DNA of 64,000 nt, from assembly GCA_036012905.1 (NCBI GenBank), contig DASCQF010000009.1:18287-82286 (forward strand), given 5' to 3'. Source of the DNA: NP936 sp002726085 (GTDB taxonomy: Bacteria; Acidobacteriota; Vicinamibacteria; Vicinamibacterales; UBA8438). Below, piece after piece: positions 1 to 9,038 of this stretch. Numbering within the stretch: the stretch's first letter is position 1; every line of letters begins with the position of its first letter. The notes beneath the pieces were generated by a model. The model was given only the letters and a program-made list of their open reading frames with translations. It did no database searches and was not told the DNA's origin. The position numbers and the translations under genes were made by a program.

Positions 1-258
1 AGTCGACGAGACCCGCAGCCCCCAGTCGTCGGTGTAGATGGCCGCGCGGAGATCGCCGGCGGGCGATTGCATGAGGGGCCCGCGTAGGCCCGACGTCGGA
101 CGGTAGCCGTACGACGACCCGTCGCGGGTCATTACACCCTCCGGGAAAAGTATCGGGCGCGTTGCGTAGTACCAGGAGAGAACAAATTCGGCAGAACACA
201 GACCGACCAGTAGCCCTGTAACTACGAACACGAAACGGAATACTCTGCCGCGCTTCAT
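1..258 (-). CDS. Partial membrane-anchored protein, N-terminus only (possibly SGNH/GDSL-like)
   Basis: The first 86 codons of a minus-strand gene run off the left edge. The start ATG (258-256) overlaps the stop of the upstream epimerase gene as ATGA, so the two are probably translationally coupled. Residues 8-24 form one hydrophobic segment after KR, so this is a signal anchor or a signal peptide. Further on, YGYRP and YTDDWGLR resemble the region preceding the catalytic block of the SGNH/GDSL-like hydrolases often found in polysaccharide clusters. That family link is a weak resemblance only, because the catalytic part lies outside the window. The coupling places the gene in the polysaccharide operon. 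Confidence 0.6.
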   Translation of the reverse strand, partial: MKRGRVFRFVFVVTGLLVGLCSAEFVLSWYYATRPILFPEGVMTRDGSSYGYRPTSGLRGPLMQSPAGDLRAAIYTDDWGLRVSST

Positions 259-1220
259 GCCTTCGCATCCTTCAAGGTTCGCCGAAAGTACTCGATGGTT
301 TCCGAAATGCCTTCGTCGAGCCCGACGCGTGGCGAGAAGCCGAGCAACCGCTCGGCCTTCGCGATCGACGGAACCCGGACCTCCACGTCCGGCCCAGTCT
401 GTTCGCGAAACTCGATCTTCGACTTCGACCCGGTGAGCGCAATGATCTTGTTGGCCAGCTCCAAGATCGTGATCGTGCCACGAGGGTTGCCGATGTTGAA
501 TACCTCCATCTGGGGAAATGAAGTCGACAGGACCCTCAGCAGGCCATCGACGAAATCCGAGACATAGCACCACGCGCGAATCTGAGTGCCGTCGCCGGTA
601 ATCGTGAGTGGCTCATCGCGTACCGCCTGATACGCAAACCGCTGGATGGCGCTCTCGCCCGACTGTCGCGGTCCGTAGACGTTGAACGGCCGAACGCTCA
701 CCGCTTCGATACCGTGCTCAGCCGCGTAGGCGTGCGACATGTGCTCGGCCGCGAGCTTGCTGACGGCGTACGACCAGCGGATGCTCCCCACGGGGCCCTG
801 GGTTGTCGGTGCATCTTCCGCCGCTCGGTAGACTTGTGGGCCGTAGACCTCGCTTGTCGAAAAGTCGACAAACTTCTGCACACCGTTCGCCACGGCTCCG
901 TCGAGCGCGTTAATCGTTCCTAGGAGGTTCACCTTCATGGTGACCATCGGGCGCTTGACGACAGTCTCGATGCCGGCGATCGCAGCGCAATGAATCACGA
1001 TCTCAGCCTCCTCCATCGCGGCGTTGAGGCCTGCAGTATCGAGAACATCGCCCTCGACGACCGTAACGTTGGGATGGCTCAGAATTGCCTTGTCCGCGAG
1101 CGAGCGCCGATACCCGTTATCGAAGAGCACGATCGTGTTGGAGGCCATGAGCTCCTCCACGACATGGGACGCAATGAACCCGAGCCCCCCGGTGATGAAG
1201 AGGCGTTTTCCGGAAATCAT
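255..1220 (-). CDS. NAD-dependent epimerase/dehydratase (extended SDR)
   Basis: This 321-residue extended short-chain dehydrogenase/reductase probably makes or interconverts a nucleotide sugar in the cytoplasm. The Rossmann motif TGGLGFIA is at residues 10-17, an acidic residue follows in VLFDN (31-35), and the catalytic YxxxK is Y151/K155 with STSEVYG just upstream. The PFNVYGPRQ segment is typical of UDP-glucuronate decarboxylase or GDP/UDP-sugar epimerase relatives. Length is normal for the family. Its ATG overlaps the stop of the upstream glycosyltransferase by 4 bp, and its own stop overlaps the next start, so it sits inside an operon. The exact substrate cannot be told from the sequence. 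Confidence 0.88.
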   Translation of the reverse strand: MISGKRLFITGGLGFIASHVVEELMASNTIVLFDNGYRRSLADKAILSHPNVTVVEGDVLDTAGLNAAMEEAEIVIHCAAIAGIETVVKRPMVTMKVNLLGTINALDGAVANGVQKFVDFSTSEVYGPQVYRAAEDAPTTQGPVGSIRWSYAVSKLAAEHMSHAYAAEHGIEAVSVRPFNVYGPRQSGESAIQRFAYQAVRDEPLTITGDGTQIRAWCYVSDFVDGLLRVLSTSFPQMEVFNIGNPRGTITILELANKIIALTGSKSKIEFREQTGPDVEVRVPSIAKAERLLGFSPRVGLDEGISETIEYFRRTLKDAKA

Positions 1221-2386
1221 GAATCAACCCTCGCGGCGCGTATGCCCGACATGGTCTCATGCGCCAGAAATTCCCTATATGCCGTTTCCAAGGCCCGAAC
1301 GCCGACCGACGCTGCGAAGCGTTTCCGAACGGTCCGCCTGGCTTCGTTCGTCAGGGCCCACCGAAGACCTGAATCTCGCAGAAGCCGGAGCAATGCGGCC
1401 GCGAGCGCCTTGGGGTCCCGTGGAGGCAGGAGCAAGCCGTCGACTTCATCCGTGACGACTTCCGGAATCCCGTCCGCCGAGGTTGCGACCACCGGCAGTC
1501 CCGCTGCCATCGCTTCCATGAGTGCGATGCCGAGCCCTTCGGCGACCGACGGGAACGCGAATAGATCCGCGGCACGCAAGAGCGACTCTACGTCGCGGGT
1601 CGAGCCGAGGAGGCGTACTCGCGCAGCGACGCCGAGGGCACGGGCCCGCGCTTCGAGGGCCGGCCCCTCCGGCCCTTCGCCAGCAAGCCAGACCTGCGCG
1701 CGCGGTGCACAGGCAAGAACGTCGGGCAGCGCCTCGATGAGGTCAGCCTGGCCCTTCTCCCACGAGAGCCGACCCACGTTGAGAATGACAACGTCTTCGT
1801 CACTGCACCCCGCCCCGGCGCGCGTGGCCCGCCGAGCCGCTGGATCGGGCGGATTGCGAGGCTCCAGGTCGATGTAATTGTGCACCACCTTGATATCCGG
1901 CAGCGCGAAGTGCTTTGTGTAGTCGGCGCGGACCGCGTCCGACACCGCCAGAAAACCATCATTGATCCGTCGTGCGGACCAGCGGTCGAGCATCTTCCAG
2001 AGGGCACCGCCCAACGAACGCGGCGGCCAATGCGTATAGTCGGGACAGTGGAAGGACGTCACGACGACTGGCACGCCGGCCAGTCTGGCGGCGAGGCGCC
2101 CGTATAGATTCGCCTGCCTCAAGTGCGTATGGACAATCGTCGGACGGGCTCCGCGGAGCAGACGGACAAGTCGGGCCAGTGCCCCTGCATCGAGAAGCCG
2201 CCGTGCCCCGACGGTCTGTACGGTCACCCCGGCGGCCTCCAATGCCGGCTTCAGGTCGAGTGGCGGCGCCATGGCGATCACCGCGGGCTCGAATTGCGTA
2301 CGGTCGAGGTGACGAACGGTCGTCAGAATGAGCTGCTCGGCGCCCCCGCGCCTCAACGTGTCGATCAAAAACAGCACCCGTGTCAC
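1217..2386 (-). CDS. Glycosyltransferase family 4
   Basis: This 389-residue GT-B glycosyltransferase likely adds a sugar to the lipid-linked repeat unit on the cytoplasmic face. The N-terminal RRGGAEQ loop (residues 12-18) and the C-terminal donor-binding motif starting EGLGIALMEAM, with its E-x7-E spacing, followed by GLPVVAT, are standard GT4 features. NVGRLSWEKG marks the start of the second Rossmann domain. Translation appears to start at GTG (2386), which gives a full-length N-terminus (TRVLFLIDTL). The gene overlaps the downstream epimerase by 4 bp and follows the asparagine synthase gene by 9 bp. Donor and acceptor are unknown. Confidence 0.9.
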   Translation of the reverse strand: MTRVLFLIDTLRRGGAEQLILTTVRHLDRTQFEPAVIAMAPPLDLKPALEAAGVTVQTVGARRLLDAGALARLVRLLRGARPTIVHTHLRQANLYGRLAARLAGVPVVVTSFHCPDYTHWPPRSLGGALWKMLDRWSARRINDGFLAVSDAVRADYTKHFALPDIKVVHNYIDLEPRNPPDPAARRATRAGAGCSDEDVVILNVGRLSWEKGQADLIEALPDVLACAPRAQVWLAGEGPEGPALEARARALGVAARVRLLGSTRDVESLLRAADLFAFPSVAEGLGIALMEAMAAGLPVVATSADGIPEVVTDEVDGLLLPPRDPKALAAALLRLLRDSGLRWALTNEARRTVRKRFAASVGVRALETAYREFLAHETMSGIRAARVDS

Positions 2387-2395
2387 AACCGATTC

Positions 2396-4318
2396 TCAGT
2401 CGAAGAAGTGCTGAAACCACAACTCCAGATTCACGCAACTCCAGATGGCAAACGTCTTGTTGGCCCGGCCCTCACAGTGCGCCTTGAAGTCCTGCTGAAT
2501 CTGCCTCACATCGAACACGCCGCGATCTTTGAAGCTCCTGGATGCCAGAAGCTCCCCAATTGGATCTCGCAACTCTTCCTGAAACCAGACCTGGGCAGAC
2601 GTCGTGAATCCAAGCTTGCTGATTCGAGAACTGACTGCCTCTGGCAGCTCTGACTGCAGTGCCCGACGCAAGATATACTTATTGACCCCAGCGCGGATCT
2701 TCAGATCCGACGGAATCGAAAACAAGAACTCCACAAGTCGATGATCGAGAAACGGCTGGCGGGTCTCCACGGAAAAGGCCATGCTGTTGCGGTCTTCATA
2801 GCGCAGCCACGCCGGGATCGGGGACACCTCGGCCCCGGCCATGAGCTCATTCGTCAAGTAGCTTGACGAGCGCGACCGACTCGGTCGGGCCACGGTCTCA
2901 TGCCGCTTCGCGAAATCCGGGTCCAGACGAGGAAAATGGCGCCGACGCAGACCAAGTCCGTCCCTGACCGCACCCAGCGGACGTGATGCCAATAGGCGGC
3001 CTACTCGCCCAAGGCTCGATGCGACGGACACACCGTGGACGGCCCGAGCGGCACGAAGCTCGCGCACGAAAGCCACTAATCGGAGCTGCTTCAAGAGATC
3101 TGTCTGAAAAGACGTGAGATGTGGGTAGTACCCAGCTGTTGTTTCGTCGCCACCGTGACCGTTGAGTAACACGGTAACGCCGGACGACCGTGCACGCTCC
3201 ATGAGCATCCAATGTGCGAGCATGGTCATGCTCGTCCACGGCTCGTCCTGGTGGGCGATCATCTTCGGCAGAAGGTCGAAGAGTCGGCCCGGATCAGGAA
3301 AGAGGAAGTGCGCTGTGGCTCCCGTCTTCTCGACGACCGGCTCCATGAACTCGCGCTCGTCGAATCGCGCGTCCTCAGCGCAGGACGAGAACGTCGTCAC
3401 ATTGTCGAGCATTGTCGCCGCCATGCAGACCGCCGACGAGGAGTCCAGCCCGCCGCTCAGGCAGAATCCGATGGGAACGTCGCTCCGGAGACGCAGCTTG
3501 ACCGATTCCCTGAACAAGGATCCGAATTGCTCGATGTACTCCTCATCGCGAGCCGCACGCGGCGATCGGGTCTCTGCAAGCTGCCAATACCTTCTGACCT
3601 TGATATCTGACCGGCTGACGAACATCGAGTGACCGGCTGGCAGCTGCCGAATGCCTTCGAAAAATGTTTGATCCGAAGTGTCGGTAAATCCATAGCCGGT
3701 TGCCGCGTAGTCGAACACAGTCGAGTAGTTCGGGGCCTTTGTCACGCCCGGGTACTCGAGCACAGCCTTGATCTCTGATGCCAGGACCACGACGCTCTCA
3801 CTGCTGAAAAAATACAGCGGCTTCTCGCCGAAGCGATCTCTCGAACAGAACAAGACCTGCGCGTTTCCGTCCCACAGGATGAACGCCCACATGCCATTGA
3901 ACCGCTGCACGCAATCTGCGCCGTACTCCTCGTACGCCCGAAGCACGACCTCGGTATCAGAGGTCGTGCTGAACACATGGCCTCGTGCACGCAGCTCGTC
4001 TCGCAGCTCGACGTAGTTGTAGATCTCACCGTTGTAGGTCAGCCAGATCTTGCCATCCGCGCTGCCCATCGGCTGGTGAGCCGCTGGCGACAGATCGAGG
4101 ATGCTGAGACGCCTGTTGCCCAGACCCAGATCCCAGTGAGCGGCCCGACCCTCGGGGCGAGAAGGGTCCAGAGCGCTCTTTGCCTCTGTTGCCGTATTGA
4201 AGAGGATATGCCCCTCGTCATTCGGTCCACGATGCCTGATCGCCCAGGTCATCTTCTTCAATGCCGAGACATCCACCCGTCCGCCCTGCCGATCGAATAC
4301 CGCGGCGACTCCACACAT
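2396..4318 (-). CDS. asnB: Asparagine synthase (glutamine-hydrolysing), sugar-amidating type
   Basis: This 640-residue AsnB-type enzyme has both standard domains. The Ntn glutaminase domain begins MCGV with catalytic Cys2, and NGEIYN (96-101) and GEKPLY (164-169) lie in the ammonia-transfer part. The synthetase domain carries the ATP-pyrophosphatase P-loop SGGLDSS (288-294). AsnB homologues inside polysaccharide clusters usually amidate a uronic-acid or similar carboxylate on a nucleotide sugar or glycan rather than making asparagine. That role is inferred from the neighbours, a GT4 downstream and a flippase upstream. No residue loss is seen. Confidence 0.9.
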   Translation of the reverse strand: MCGVAAVFDRQGGRVDVSALKKMTWAIRHRGPNDEGHILFNTATEAKSALDPSRPEGRAAHWDLGLGNRRLSILDLSPAAHQPMGSADGKIWLTYNGEIYNYVELRDELRARGHVFSTTSDTEVVLRAYEEYGADCVQRFNGMWAFILWDGNAQVLFCSRDRFGEKPLYFFSSESVVVLASEIKAVLEYPGVTKAPNYSTVFDYAATGYGFTDTSDQTFFEGIRQLPAGHSMFVSRSDIKVRRYWQLAETRSPRAARDEEYIEQFGSLFRESVKLRLRSDVPIGFCLSGGLDSSSAVCMAATMLDNVTTFSSCAEDARFDEREFMEPVVEKTGATAHFLFPDPGRLFDLLPKMIAHQDEPWTSMTMLAHWMLMERARSSGVTVLLNGHGGDETTAGYYPHLTSFQTDLLKQLRLVAFVRELRAARAVHGVSVASSLGRVGRLLASRPLGAVRDGLGLRRRHFPRLDPDFAKRHETVARPSRSRSSSYLTNELMAGAEVSPIPAWLRYEDRNSMAFSVETRQPFLDHRLVEFLFSIPSDLKIRAGVNKYILRRALQSELPEAVSSRISKLGFTTSAQVWFQEELRDPIGELLASRSFKDRGVFDVRQIQQDFKAHCEGRANKTFAIWSCVNLELWFQHFFD

Positions 4319-4460
4319 CTGAAATCAGCTACCTCTGTCGTCTCGACGCCGTCGCGCCGGCCGAGCGTCGCACCGCCCGGTCGGTTCCTGGGAAGTCACG
4401 CAATTCGGGCCCAGAGGAACTCGACACACCAGAGAGGTCGATACACATCGGCCTGGAACC

Positions 4461-5978
4461 TCATCCGGCGCCACTTCGCGTCCGGATCGGCAGAAGCCGC
4501 TGATTCCTGAGAATCTCCATAGGCACCCGAAGATCAGCGGCCCTGAGCTCGCGCAGGGCGGCAAGCACCGCCACGTACCCTATGAGCACCAGGGCCCCGA
4601 CGACGACCATGGGCAGCGCCGACCCGCGCAACACGCCGAACACCGCGGCCGCTGAAACGAAGCTCAGCGCACTCGCCCAGATGCACTTCGCCGGAATCAT
4701 TGCTCGCACGATCGGCGCCAGCACCAATATCAGAACGACGCTGACCACATTCGCGGTCAAGAGAGCTCCAATTGCCCCCCAGACACCGTAAGGTGGGACG
4801 AGCACCGCGGTCGCCAAAATCTGCAGACCGACGTGACTGGTGCTGACAATGAAGATCACCCGCACCTGGCTGAAAGCGTTCGTCAGAAATAGCCCAAGCG
4901 GCTCACGTGTCGTCCGTAACAGGAACACGATGAGGAGCGCTCGCGCGTACACCACGACCTCCGCGTACGAGGGACCGTAGAGCCACGACACCACCGGTTC
5001 GATGGCAAAGAAGCCGCCGAGACTGACGAGGACGGAAGCCTGAAACAACCACCGAAACACTAAGGTGAATTTCCGGCGCAAGTTCTCCATGTCGCTACTC
5101 GAAATCTCGGCGATGTATGGCGCGAGAACGGCCGGCAGCACCTTGAAGACGCTGACGAAGGCATCAAGGAAGGTCGACGCGATGTAGTAGAGCGCGACGA
5201 CACCGGGCGAGCTGAACCGTCCGAGCAGGATCTTGTCGAACCACGACACCCCGAACCGATAGAGGCCCTGAAAGCTGAGCAACAGACCGAAGCGAGCGAC
5301 GGTCCCGCACGCGTCGGTGAAGCTGCGCCGTGACTGGCCAACGAGCGCTCGTCGAAAACTCGGTGGCAGCCACCGCGCGGCGATCCCGACGGCAGTCACG
5401 GCCGCCACGGCGTTCCCGACGAGGATCCACTCGATCGAACCTCGTGCCACGAGCCCGATCACGCACACCGACGCAATCTGCAGGTGCCCGAACAGAATCG
5501 TCAAGAAGCTTTCCCGCCGCCAGTCCTGCAGAGCCTGAAACACCTGCAGGGAAAAGTCCAGCAACGCAAAGGCAGCAAAGTAGATGACCCCGGCGTGGAT
5601 GAGTGGCGTCAGGCCGGGCAACAGGAAGACATGTGTCGCGACGAGGTCCGCGCTGACGAACATCAACGTCCCGAACGTGATGATGCCGGCCAGCTGGATG
5701 AGAACGCTCGCACCAAAAAGATCGACGGCTCTTTGCTCATCACCGTCATTGAGCCACAGCGGAACGAACCGGATCAGGGTGGTCTTGGTGCCGAAATCCG
5801 ACAGCACGGAACCTAGAGCCGCCAGGGAGTAGACCAGAATGAGCGTCCCGTACTGCTCCTGACCATACACTCGGTTGAGCAGAACCGATACGGTCAGGCC
5901 GGCGAACACGCGAAAGGCGTTCGCGGACGTCTTGAGGATGACCCCTTCACCGAGCTGGGAGACCCGACTGACGTTCAT
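4461..5978 (-). CDS. Polysaccharide flippase, MOP superfamily (Wzx-like)
   Basis: This 505-residue, highly hydrophobic protein has about a dozen predicted membrane segments and the MOP/Wzx signature near its N-terminus (YGQEQYGTLILVYS, SDFGTKTTLIRFVP). It would move the lipid-linked repeat unit across the inner membrane. The longer open frame to 6095 overlaps the upstream methyltransferase and adds a non-membrane, low-quality leader, so the ATG at 5978 (MNVSRVSQLGEGV) is preferred. It is paralogous to the interrupted flippase at 18.2-19.8 kb, with matching SDFGxKxTLIR and LQDWxRE segments. A 142-bp spacer with no obvious gene separates it from asnB. Confidence 0.87.
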   Translation of the reverse strand: MNVSRVSQLGEGVILKTSANAFRVFAGLTVSVLLNRVYGQEQYGTLILVYSLAALGSVLSDFGTKTTLIRFVPLWLNDGDEQRAVDLFGASVLIQLAGIITFGTLMFVSADLVATHVFLLPGLTPLIHAGVIYFAAFALLDFSLQVFQALQDWRRESFLTILFGHLQIASVCVIGLVARGSIEWILVGNAVAAVTAVGIAARWLPPSFRRALVGQSRRSFTDACGTVARFGLLLSFQGLYRFGVSWFDKILLGRFSSPGVVALYYIASTFLDAFVSVFKVLPAVLAPYIAEISSSDMENLRRKFTLVFRWLFQASVLVSLGGFFAIEPVVSWLYGPSYAEVVVYARALLIVFLLRTTREPLGLFLTNAFSQVRVIFIVSTSHVGLQILATAVLVPPYGVWGAIGALLTANVVSVVLILVLAPIVRAMIPAKCIWASALSFVSAAAVFGVLRGSALPMVVVGALVLIGYVAVLAALRELRAADLRVPMEILRNQRLLPIRTRSGAG

Positions 5979-6015
5979 AGGAAGGGTCTCAGGCGCATCC
6001 CATCCGGGTGCCACT

Positions 6016-6750
6016 TCATTCTCGTAACGCCTGCGCGAGCAGAGTGCGTGTGAGCACTCGTGGGCGGTCGGTTCCCAGCTCGATGAGGTATGCAAGGTTG
6101 AGGAACGCGAACCAGAGCTTTCGCAGCGCCAGCCAGACGATGAACCTGGGCCTCCAGCGAAGGCGCATCCGCTCGCCGAACACGCTGATGCGCTTGAAGC
6201 CCACGGTCTCCAGGACCTTCCGCAGCGAGAGGTCGTTGAAACACACTTCGTGGGTCAGACTGATGTAGCGAAGGTACGGGCCTGCAACACCGGCGGCGTT
6301 GTTCGTCCGCACGAGCAGGATCCCGCCCGGACGAAGAGCCTCTCTGAGGGCGTCCAGGATCGCGAGCAGGTCGGACTTCGGAAAGTGCTCGATCACATCG
6401 CCCAGATAGATCACGTCGTACCGGGCTGGATGCGATGTCAAGAACTCCTGAAGGTCGGAAATCCGCGTCACCGGGCACCCCACGAGACGCTCGCAATACG
6501 CAATCAGATGTTCCGAAATCTCCACGCCTTCGATCTTCTGATACCCTCGCTGCTTCAGAAAGTACAGGAATTCGCCCATACCGCAGCCGATGTCGAGGAT
6601 CGCCGCTTCCTTGTTTGCGGGTAACAAGGACTCGTAGTTGTCTTCCAGCCATTCCTGACCGCGCCCCCTAACCCGCAGGAACTCCTCGACGGGGGGCAGC
6701 GAACCCTGGAAGTCGATGTTGTGATACCGCTCAGCGTAGTGTTCAGTCAC
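6016..6750 (-). CDS. Class I SAM-dependent methyltransferase
   Basis: This 244-residue methyltransferase of the UbiE/Methyltransf_11/23 type has motif I ILDIGCGMGE (51-60), the acidic post-II region IEGVEIS, the DVIEHF motif and LRPGGILLVR. It probably methylates a sugar hydroxyl or the lipid carrier product in the polysaccharide pathway; the substrate is inferred from context only. The C-terminal 60 residues, rich in W, L and R, suggest membrane association. The start is GTG at 6750. It is separated from the Kdo-transferase-like gene by 15 bp and from the flippase by 37 bp, consistent with one operon. Confidence 0.88.
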   Translation of the reverse strand: MTEHYAERYHNIDFQGSLPPVEEFLRVRGRGQEWLEDNYESLLPANKEAAILDIGCGMGEFLYFLKQRGYQKIEGVEISEHLIAYCERLVGCPVTRISDLQEFLTSHPARYDVIYLGDVIEHFPKSDLLAILDALREALRPGGILLVRTNNAAGVAGPYLRYISLTHEVCFNDLSLRKVLETVGFKRISVFGERMRLRWRPRFIVWLALRKLWFAFLNLAYLIELGTDRPRVLTRTLLAQALRE

Positions 6751-6765
6751 GAGTTTGTGCTCCCC

Positions 6766-8202
6766 TCACGAGGCGCTCGAACGCGATGGCGGAATCGCCC
6801 CCATCGCGGGCCGCGGTTCCGGCTTGAAGGTCGTCCCCGACAGCGCGTGGCGCACCAACTCGACGTTGCGCCCGACATCATCTCGATGGGCCGCGAGAAT
6901 TTCCTGGATCTTCCGCTCCATGCGGACCGCAAGCGTCTGGTCAACGAGCGCCCGCACCACCGCTGTCGTGAGATCGGCGGCCGTGGAAATCCGCACCCCA
7001 CTCCACACCGCTTCCAGATCATCGGTGATTTCCCGCCACAGATTCATGAACGGTCCAAAGAACACGGGGCGCCCGTGTGCGAGTGGCTCAACCGGGTTCT
7101 GACCGAGTCCTGCGCGCTGGCGCGGGTACGTCGTGCCACCGAGAAACACGACCGATGCGAGGGAGTAGAGGTTCGCCAACTCGCCAAACGTGTCGACGAC
7201 GATGACGGGCGTGTCAACGGCAGACTTGCGTGCCAGCGAGCTCTTGAGCACCGGGGTCAACCCCCGCTCGGATAGATGCGAAACCATTCTGGAGGTGTCG
7301 AACTGATACCTCGGCACCAACAAGAGACGCAGGGCCGCGATCTCCCGTCGGGCTTCCAGATAGGCCGACGCCACGAGCTCTTCCTCACCCGGGTGCAGGC
7401 TCGCGGCGAGCAAGACCGGCTCGTCAGGTGCGAGCCGAAGCTCCCGGTACAAACCCTGTCTCGCGTGGTCCGGCACCTGCAGGTACTCCAAGTCGAACTT
7501 CATGTTGCCGGTCACCATGACTCGATCTGGTCGAGCGCCATGCTCGATGAAGCCTTTGACATCCTCCTGACTCCAGGCCCCGATCCAATCCAGGTGGCCG
7601 AACGGCCGCCGTGCCAGGGTGCGTTCGAACATCGGATGACGATCCACACCCTTACTCAACAGGCCACTCACCAGAATGGTGGTCACACCGTGCCGCTTGG
7701 CCTCCTCGACGAGCACCGGGCACCTCAGGTTTTGAATGCAGATGAACGCAGCCGGTTTCAACCGGCGCAAACATCGGCGCACTGGTCCGCGGCAGTCCCA
7801 GGGACTGTCGAGCACGGCGTCGACGTCAAGACTTGATGTCGCAAAATCATAGGAGTACCGGGTGTTGGTGGAGAGCACGAACCGCCACCGAGGGAGGACG
7901 GAACGAAGCACACGGCAGAAGGTCACGATCTGGGTGACCTCCCCGCCCGATAGCGCGTCGATCCACAGGACGGGACCTCCCTGAGCGGCGGTGGCGACCG
8001 GTGCGGGCACGAAGCCCCATCGGCTCCAGAAATACCTCCGCCAGTACGGGTCCCGTCCGAAAACCACTCGGCGCAGGAAGGTGACCGGCGCGTGGAGATA
8101 GGCCGCTGCGGCGTAACGCCACTGCTCCGGTTGCCACTTGCGGAACCGGCGCACGTCAGCCCCGGCGGGGGGAAGACGCCGGCGCGTTCCGGCAGGCCGC
8201 AC
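6766..8202 (-). CDS. Kdo transferase-like glycosyltransferase (WaaA/GT30 family)
   Basis: At 478 residues this matches WaaA (3-deoxy-D-manno-octulosonate transferase), a GT-B enzyme using CMP-activated acidic sugars. Visible motifs are IDALSGGEV (81-89, the family's vHaaSvGE block with the catalytic Glu), VTGNMKFD (230-237), ASLHPGEE (267-274), and the donor-site GLGQNPVEPLAHG after LGGT. Residues 1-40 lack the usual strong membrane anchor. Translation starts at GTG 8202, 17 bp after neuA. Because it sits next to neuA and neuB rather than lipid A genes, I infer it may transfer the CMP-nonulosonate or a Kdo-like residue into the surface glycan instead of acting on lipid A. Confidence 0.82.
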   Translation of the reverse strand: MRPAGTRRRLPPAGADVRRFRKWQPEQWRYAAAAYLHAPVTFLRRVVFGRDPYWRRYFWSRWGFVPAPVATAAQGGPVLWIDALSGGEVTQIVTFCRVLRSVLPRWRFVLSTNTRYSYDFATSSLDVDAVLDSPWDCRGPVRRCLRRLKPAAFICIQNLRCPVLVEEAKRHGVTTILVSGLLSKGVDRHPMFERTLARRPFGHLDWIGAWSQEDVKGFIEHGARPDRVMVTGNMKFDLEYLQVPDHARQGLYRELRLAPDEPVLLAASLHPGEEELVASAYLEARREIAALRLLLVPRYQFDTSRMVSHLSERGLTPVLKSSLARKSAVDTPVIVVDTFGELANLYSLASVVFLGGTTYPRQRAGLGQNPVEPLAHGRPVFFGPFMNLWREITDDLEAVWSGVRISTAADLTTAVVRALVDQTLAVRMERKIQEILAAHRDDVGRNVELVRHALSGTTFKPEPRPAMGAIPPSRSSAS

Positions 8203-8219
8203 GCCGGCGGCGAAACGGC

Positions 8220-8930
8220 TCAGTCATTCACCTGCCTGCCCCCTTCGGTCAGCACCTGTTCTGCGAGCCACAGGTCGAACTCGGTGTGAATGTCGATCGA
8301 CGACAGATCATCGTCAGTCGGAATGACCGCGACGCGGTCTCCGATGCGCCGGCCCGCCTTGATCACGGCCCCACGGGACGCACAGGCAAGACCCGTATCC
8401 TCACGGTAGACAGGCTCACGCGTCTGGCGAGGGCCTGGCTTGATGTCGGGAGCGAGCCGTACGTATCGGCCCTCCACTTTCCGCCAGAAGTTCTTGTGCG
8501 TTGAATACGCCACGAACGCCGTGTCCAGCTCCGGGTCGTTCAGGAGCCGGCGTACAGCCTCATCGATCATCGTGCGCTTCCGAAAGATATCTGTGGGCTG
8601 CAGATACACGACGATGTCGACACGATAGTGATCGATTTGCTCGAGCCACTCGACCGCGTGCTGCAGCACCGGCTCGGTCGGCGTGTGATCCTGTGCTAGC
8701 TCCGCCGGACGCAGGAACGGCACTTCGGCGCCCCACTGCCGCGCCACCTCGGCGATCTCGGCGTCATCGGTGGACACGAGGGTCCGATCCACCATCGGTG
8801 ACGCCTTGGCTGCCTCGATCGAGTACGCGATAAGCGGCTTGCCCGCCAGCAGCCTGATGTTCTTGCGCGGCAGGCCGCGAGAGCCTCCCCGCGCCGGAAT
8901 AATCGCGACGACGTTGTGCTGTTCAGGCAT
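8220..8930 (-). CDS. neuA: CMP-acylneuraminate cytidylyltransferase (NeuA-like)
   Basis: This 236-residue CMP-sugar synthetase activates a nonulosonic acid (or Kdo-like acid) with CTP. The signature IIPARGGSRGLPRKN occupies residues 10-24, followed by LAGKPLIAYSIEAA, and STDDAEIA and YLQPTDIF correspond to the catalytic and CTP-binding segments. Length matches stand-alone NeuA/LegF enzymes, and no second domain is present. The neighbouring neuB and the WaaA-like transferase make a synthase-activase-transferase trio. A 108-bp gap with no supported gene separates it from neuB. The exact acid activated cannot be fixed from sequence. Confidence 0.9.
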   Translation of the reverse strand: MPEQHNVVAIIPARGGSRGLPRKNIRLLAGKPLIAYSIEAAKASPMVDRTLVSTDDAEIAEVARQWGAEVPFLRPAELAQDHTPTEPVLQHAVEWLEQIDHYRVDIVVYLQPTDIFRKRTMIDEAVRRLLNDPELDTAFVAYSTHKNFWRKVEGRYVRLAPDIKPGPRQTREPVYREDTGLACASRGAVIKAGRRIGDRVAVIPTDDDLSSIDIHTEFDLWLAEQVLTEGGRQVND

Positions 8931-9038
8931 GTCAGAACGGAGCTGCCAAGGGACCGTGACGGAACACGGCGCTACGGTTCGTGGGCATCTCGCGCCGCCG
9001 CAGTCGCCGACTCACGTTGACCGGCGATATGGCGGACG

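Noticed and set aside
990..1877. 295-codon plus-strand frame
   Set aside because: It is antisense to the epimerase and glycosyltransferase genes, with no recognisable domain.
5978..6095. 39-residue N-terminal extension of the first flippase
   Set aside because: It overlaps the methyltransferase gene and has no membrane or leader character; the ATG at 5978 starts the typical Wzx N-terminus.
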